Source of the DNA: Primulina eburnea
Lineage: Eukaryota > Streptophyta > Magnoliopsida > Lamiales > Gesneriaceae
Reading direction: 5' to 3'
Assembly: GCF_022965805.1 (NCBI RefSeq)
Contig: NC_133103.1
Span: 48,925,693-48,989,692 of the forward strand
Length of the DNA: 64,000 nt
Below the pieces are notes generated by a model, which was given only the letters and a program-made list of their open reading frames with translations, was not told the DNA's origin and did no database searches. This document shows positions 60,491-64,000 of this stretch, one piece after another (positions within the stretch are counted from its first letter, which is position 1; each line of letters opens with the position of its first letter). The position numbers were made by a program, and so were the translations under genes.

Positions 60491-60857
60491 TGCGATACAC
60501 AATATAGTCACTAAGAATTGCTTATTTTCTCATTCTAATAGATTTTCTTAAGTTGTCATCTTGGGGAGATTCTTGATCGATTATTTGATCAACAATTGTT
60601 TCTTTTTCCCATTAACAATTCGATAAACTAGATTTTCATAAGCATCTTGTGGATGTTCAACAATTGGTTGTCTATCACTCGTTGGGGCTTGAGGGATGCG
60701 AAAGCAACCAGTAGATAATTTGAATTAGATGATTAATCATTAATGTGATATTCTTCAAAAATTTCTTCTTGTAGTTTACCACTCCTACTAACCAAGTCAT
60801 TTTCCAAAAAAATTTGCATTTTTTCTATTCTACAATTCTAATGCTCTGAGATGAACA

Positions 60858-60993
60858 ACATAATATATGCCCGTTAGATTTTTTGGCAAACTCAATGAAA
60901 TATCCACTTATGGTTCTTGGGTCCAACATAATATATGCCCGTTAGATTTTTTGGCAAACTCAATGAAATATCCACTTATGGTTCTTGGGTCCA
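60858..60993. repeat. 68-bp tandem duplication in the second Copia integrase remnant
   Basis: ACATAATATATGCCCGTTAG..TTCTTGGGTCCA is repeated directly with no difference seen. Since 68 is not a multiple of three it would shift the frame. The identity of the copies suggests a recent event after the element had died. Confidence 0.88.
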
Positions 60994-61460
60994 ACTTCTT
61001 TTCTTGTGAGTTATAAACTCTTACTTCAGACATACATCCTCAAATGCATAGATGTTGGAAACTCGGTTTCTAACATTTACATGATTCAAATAGCGTCTTT
61101 GGGACAACATTGGTTGGAATTCGGTTTAATATATATGTTGTCGTTTTAAAAACTTCAATCAACAAGGACTTGGAAAGTTTGGAGTTACTCCTCATACTCC
61201 TAACCATGTCAATTAAAGTTTGATGTTTTCTTTCAGCCACACCATTTTGTTCTGAAGAACCAGGAATGGCAAATTGGGCAACAATCTCATTTTCTTGAAG
61301 AAACTTCGCAAATGGCCCAAAATATTATCCATTTTCAGTGTATCTACCATAATATTCACAACTTATATCAATCCTCGTGATCTTAATTTGTTTTCACATT
61401 GTTTTTCAACTTCAACCTTAAAAACCTGAAAGACATCCAATGCTTCATGCTTAACATGAA

Positions 61461-62848
61461 GTGATAGGCTCATAATAGTTTGTATTTTTATTGTCATATC
61501 TTTCATTGTTACAACTACCAACATGCTTAATTGACACATTTTTTGTGATTTTATTGTAGAAGGAAGTTTTAAACTCTTGCGATAAATCTAAGCTAAAAAG
61601 GGTGATTTTATATCACAATTAAAGTTGTTGATATGATCTTAGTGGAAGACGTAGAGCAGAAAAGTTCAGAAGATGTTTTTGGATAAGGCGTGATCATGCC
61701 TTGTGACAATTCCTTGGCTGCCTAGTGAGATAAAGAATTTTTATATCAAGCAATAAATAGAAGATAGAGTTTTTTCCATAAAAAACTCTATATTCTTATT
61801 GGATATTTCCTAATATCTTTTATTTTTTAGTAATTAGGTTTAAATTTAGATATTTGGCCTTTTATACCTTTTTGGACCCAAAAATAAAAACAATTCCTTT
61901 CTTCCCCAACACTACAAAAACGTTCAACAAGGCGACAGAGAAAAAATTATCACTCCAATCACCAACAACTAAAAAAGACAAGGGAAAAGTGGCTCAAGGA
62001 TTTCTCTCTCCAACTTCTCTCCACAACTCTAGGCTAAGTTTTATTTCTGGTTCAAGGGATAATTTTAATAATTCTATTTATCACTGTGAGGCTTTTTGAG
62101 CTTTAATTTAATATTCTTTTTATTCCAAGTATTTGTCGATTTATGATTTAATTATATGAATATTGTATATCGATTAATCTGACAATTTAATTTGATATAT
62201 GATTTTCTACTGCTAACCATGAATTCAGTGATCCGTAATTGTCATGAATGATTGGTACTCGAGTGGCATAGATTAGATGTGTTGTGTTATCATAATATAT
62301 TTAATCTAAATAAATCAATGAAACTCGATCTATCAATTGCAGCTATCTCGGTTGATAGATTTTAGGATTAACTGTTTTCACAAAACGAAAATGATATTTT
62401 TAATTAATATGGAACGCTATCGTGCCCAATTAATTATTGATAAGTTTTGACTGGATGCTGGGTTCGGTCAATTAAATTAGGAAAACGCAAGAATTTTAGC
62501 GGCTATCCCTATAATTCTAAGGTTAATTACTTGTAACTACATGAATAAATAATATGTTGTCGATGAACAGTGATACAATTGAATAGTAGAAATCCCTTGA
62601 ATCGAGCTTGGTAATATTAATTTACATTTCATTAGTTTTTCATCTTGATTAGTTATTTCTTCTTGCATGTTAAATTACTTCTAGTATTTTATTAGTTTTT
62701 ATTAAACAAATCCCCCCTTTATTTGCATTTTACTCGAAAAAAATCATCTCCTGTTCCCTATGGATTCGACCTTACTCACCATTACACTCATTTTACTTAG
62801 AGAGTAGGAATTTAAGTTTGGTGACTCAACGACAGCACACCAAATTTT
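61461..62848 (+). mobile_element. 5' LTR of a Gypsy (Tat/Athila-like) element
   Basis: From about 61,461 (TGATAGGCTCATAATAGTTT) to about 62,848 the sequence is long and non-coding. It is directly followed by TTTTGGCGCCGTTGCCGGGG, the primer site motif typical of Tat/Athila-type Gypsy elements. The LTR is about 1.39 kb. The 3' LTR is outside the window. The left border is placed by the TG start and the end of Copia similarity and could be off by some bases. Confidence 0.7.
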
Positions 62849-62866
62849 GGCGCCGTTGCCGGGGAA
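62847..62866 (+). promoter_or_regulatory. Primer binding site of the Gypsy element
   Basis: TGGCGCCGTTGCCGGGGA sits just after the LTR. This motif is the usual minus-strand primer site in plant Tat/Athila elements, which pair it with the 3' end of a tRNA (tRNA-Asp is usually cited). Confidence 0.8.
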
Positions 62867-64000
62867 TGGTGCAAGGTTAGTTTTTTTTTCGAGTTTTGTT
62901 ATTTTTTGTCTCATTCTTCTTGTACAGGTTATTCATCAAGAAAAGAAGAATTTGAGAATTTTTTGTTGTGAAATACTTCGAGATGTTTCATCGAAGAGTA
63001 GTCACAAGTTTTGCCCAACAAACCGAAGAGCCATTCTATGCAGAATGGGAGAGATTCAATAATTAGCAACAATATTCAGGAATCATGATTTTTCTAACTA
63101 TGTTCTTCTTCGACTTTTCCTTAAAGGTTTGGATGCAATTATACGAAGATGGGTATTTAATGGAGCACTAACAACTGGTAGTCCACTACTTAGTCTACGT
63201 GAGGACAGTGTGATATATTTGCTAAATGATATGGCCGACTTTGACTACCATCAGTATTGGGATCCTTCGCTGCAGAGTTGGAGCCACCAATACACTCCAG
63301 AAATTAGCCAATCTGATTTTACAGACCAACCTTTAGAGCATCAAGAAGATGAGATATAGTCTTGAAATAATCATAAGTCGATTGAATGATATGGTAAACA
63401 ATTGCATGGCATTGAATGAGGAAACTGTTAAGCTTCAGTCTGAAGAAGTTTTGGAAGAAATATCAAACGAAGATGAGGCACCAATGAAGTTGAGAGATGA
63501 ACAAGCTCCTGAGACTATCTATTTGAGCTCGTCGATAATATTATCATACATACATCTAGGAGATCCTTGTCTCTCTTCATTGCCGATTTCAACAGATTTT
63601 ATTCTTCAAGAGCCAACGATGATACTCTTATCTCATGCCTATTATTTAAAGTTACGTTTTGTTGAGAAGACGAGCTTACATTGCATACATCAAGCCAAAC
63701 TTGAGGGCACATGGAAACAAGACCCATATATGGTGTCATATGACACATACTTTGGGCATCAGCCGCTCTTTGAATGAATGCTTTTGAGGGTCAAGCCGAC
63801 GACTAAAATCAAGCGCTTTTGGGAGGCAACCCAAATTTTTTTTTCTTATTATTTTTAATTTATTTTATTTTTATTTTTTTTCAAGTAGTACAATTTTTGT
63901 TACCTTTGTGCAGAAGATGTCTTCTAAAAGGGCGTGATCACGCCTTATAAATGTGGGGACCCGGACGCTAATCATCTTCTTAATCATCTTTGAGATTTAA
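62867..64000 (+). mobile_element. Start of the internal domain of the Gypsy element, non-canonical
   Basis: Two open pieces (63,129-63,359 and 63,349-63,777) encode acidic, aromatic-rich sequence without a zinc knuckle, protease or reverse transcriptase motif that I recognise. They are followed by GGGAGGCAACCCA (about 63,819), a block common in Tat/Athila-type internal regions. The domain either starts with a degenerate gag or belongs to a non-autonomous derivative. The element continues beyond the window. Confidence 0.55.

Larger units (their letters stand above)
57822..61480 (-). mobile_element. Second broken Copia retrotransposon, diverged and truncated
   Basis: It is related to the element at 28308-35172. 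A decayed 3' LTR (about 57,822-58,190, aligning to the AGCACTCCAACTCTTTGTAG..GTGTGTGCTTGGGGACCTCA side of the other) is followed leftward on the minus strand by RNase H (about 58,413-58,900), reverse transcriptase (about 59,100-59,938) and integrase (about 60,500-61,480) remnants, all with stops. Gag and the 5' LTR are missing: the Copia similarity stops where the Gypsy-like LTR starts. An hAT-type element (60010-60490) splits it. Confidence 0.85.

Noticed and set aside
59977..60507. Several overlapping Arg/Tyr-rich frames on both strands
   Set aside because: All are translations of the CGGTATACCG repeats of the hAT-type element at 60010-60490.
1..64000. CRISPR array, operons, bacterial-type promoters or terminators
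   Set aside because: The window is plant nuclear DNA; repeats present are transposons, tandem duplications and microsatellites, without regular spacers.

Overview
This is nuclear DNA from a flowering plant. It carries intron-split genes with GT-AG borders, plant-type proteins, an intron-bearing tRNA-Tyr gene, and a dense load of plant retrotransposons and short non-autonomous DNA elements. Protein similarity judged by eye and the repeat flavour suggest a eudicot, probably an asterid and perhaps Lamiales. The exact taxon cannot be read from the sequence.

Five conserved host genes could be assembled exon by exon with phases that close exactly. They are an alkaline (phyto)ceramidase (2308-3665, +, 255 aa), a C2H2/UBA/PUB protein of the ubiquitin-CDC48 type (6330-12287, -, 12 exons, 414 aa), a VPS38/UVRAG subunit of the PI3-kinase complex (36332-42972, +, 357 aa), the HDEL/KDEL receptor ERD2 (44642-47844, -, 215 aa) and a zinc-finger ubiquitin-specific protease of the UBP1/UBP2 type (49990-54410, -, 1070 aa). 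A tRNA-Tyr gene with a 10-nt intron lies at 4301-4383 (-). These genes share no operon-like logic. They are housekeeping genes for sphingolipid turnover, ubiquitin handling, endosomal PI3P and ER retrieval, separated by repeats.

The most structured region is 19.4-27.8 kb, a large inverted duplication. Its two arms each hold a small potato-type-I serine protease inhibitor gene, placed head to head (21342-22218, - and 23764-24285, +). Each arm has its own insertions: a 350-bp TRIM in the left intron, MITEs in the left arm, a foldback in the right leader, and a 2.5-kb insert in the right arm. The opposite arm often preserves the empty site. The two inhibitors differ at the predicted reactive-site bond.

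Region by region: 0-1.2 kb, nested MITEs; 1.2-3.9 kb, ceramidase; 4.3 kb, tRNA-Tyr; 5.2-5.9 kb, tandem repeat plus RNase H remnant; 6-12.4 kb, UBA/PUB gene; 12.6-13.0 kb, Cassandra-like 5S-containing LTR; 13.7-14.3 kb, hAT-type element; 14.3-19.3 kb, decayed sequence with pararetrovirus-like hints; 19.4-27.8 kb, inverted duplication; 28.3-35.2 kb, broken Copia element holding two different TRIM insertions; 35.6-36.0 kb, nested MITEs; 36.3-43 kb, VPS38 with a GC-rich hAT-type element in intron 1; 44.6-48 kb, ERD2; 48.3-48.7 kb, two MITEs; 50-54.4 kb, UBP; 55.3-57.5 kb, tandem repeat, TRIM LTR fragment, solo LTR and a perfect 100-bp palindrome; 57.8-61.5 kb, a second broken Copia element holding an hAT-type element; 61.5-64 kb, start of a Gypsy (Tat/Athila-like) element that runs off the window.

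Two transposon families stand out. The first is a ~181-bp palindrome-ended MITE with 9-bp target duplications, in about ten copies, which twice inserted into itself and sits just upstream of three host genes. The second is a set of hAT-type elements with 8-bp target duplications; three share a TAGGGGTG terminus yet carry three unrelated interior repeat vocabularies.
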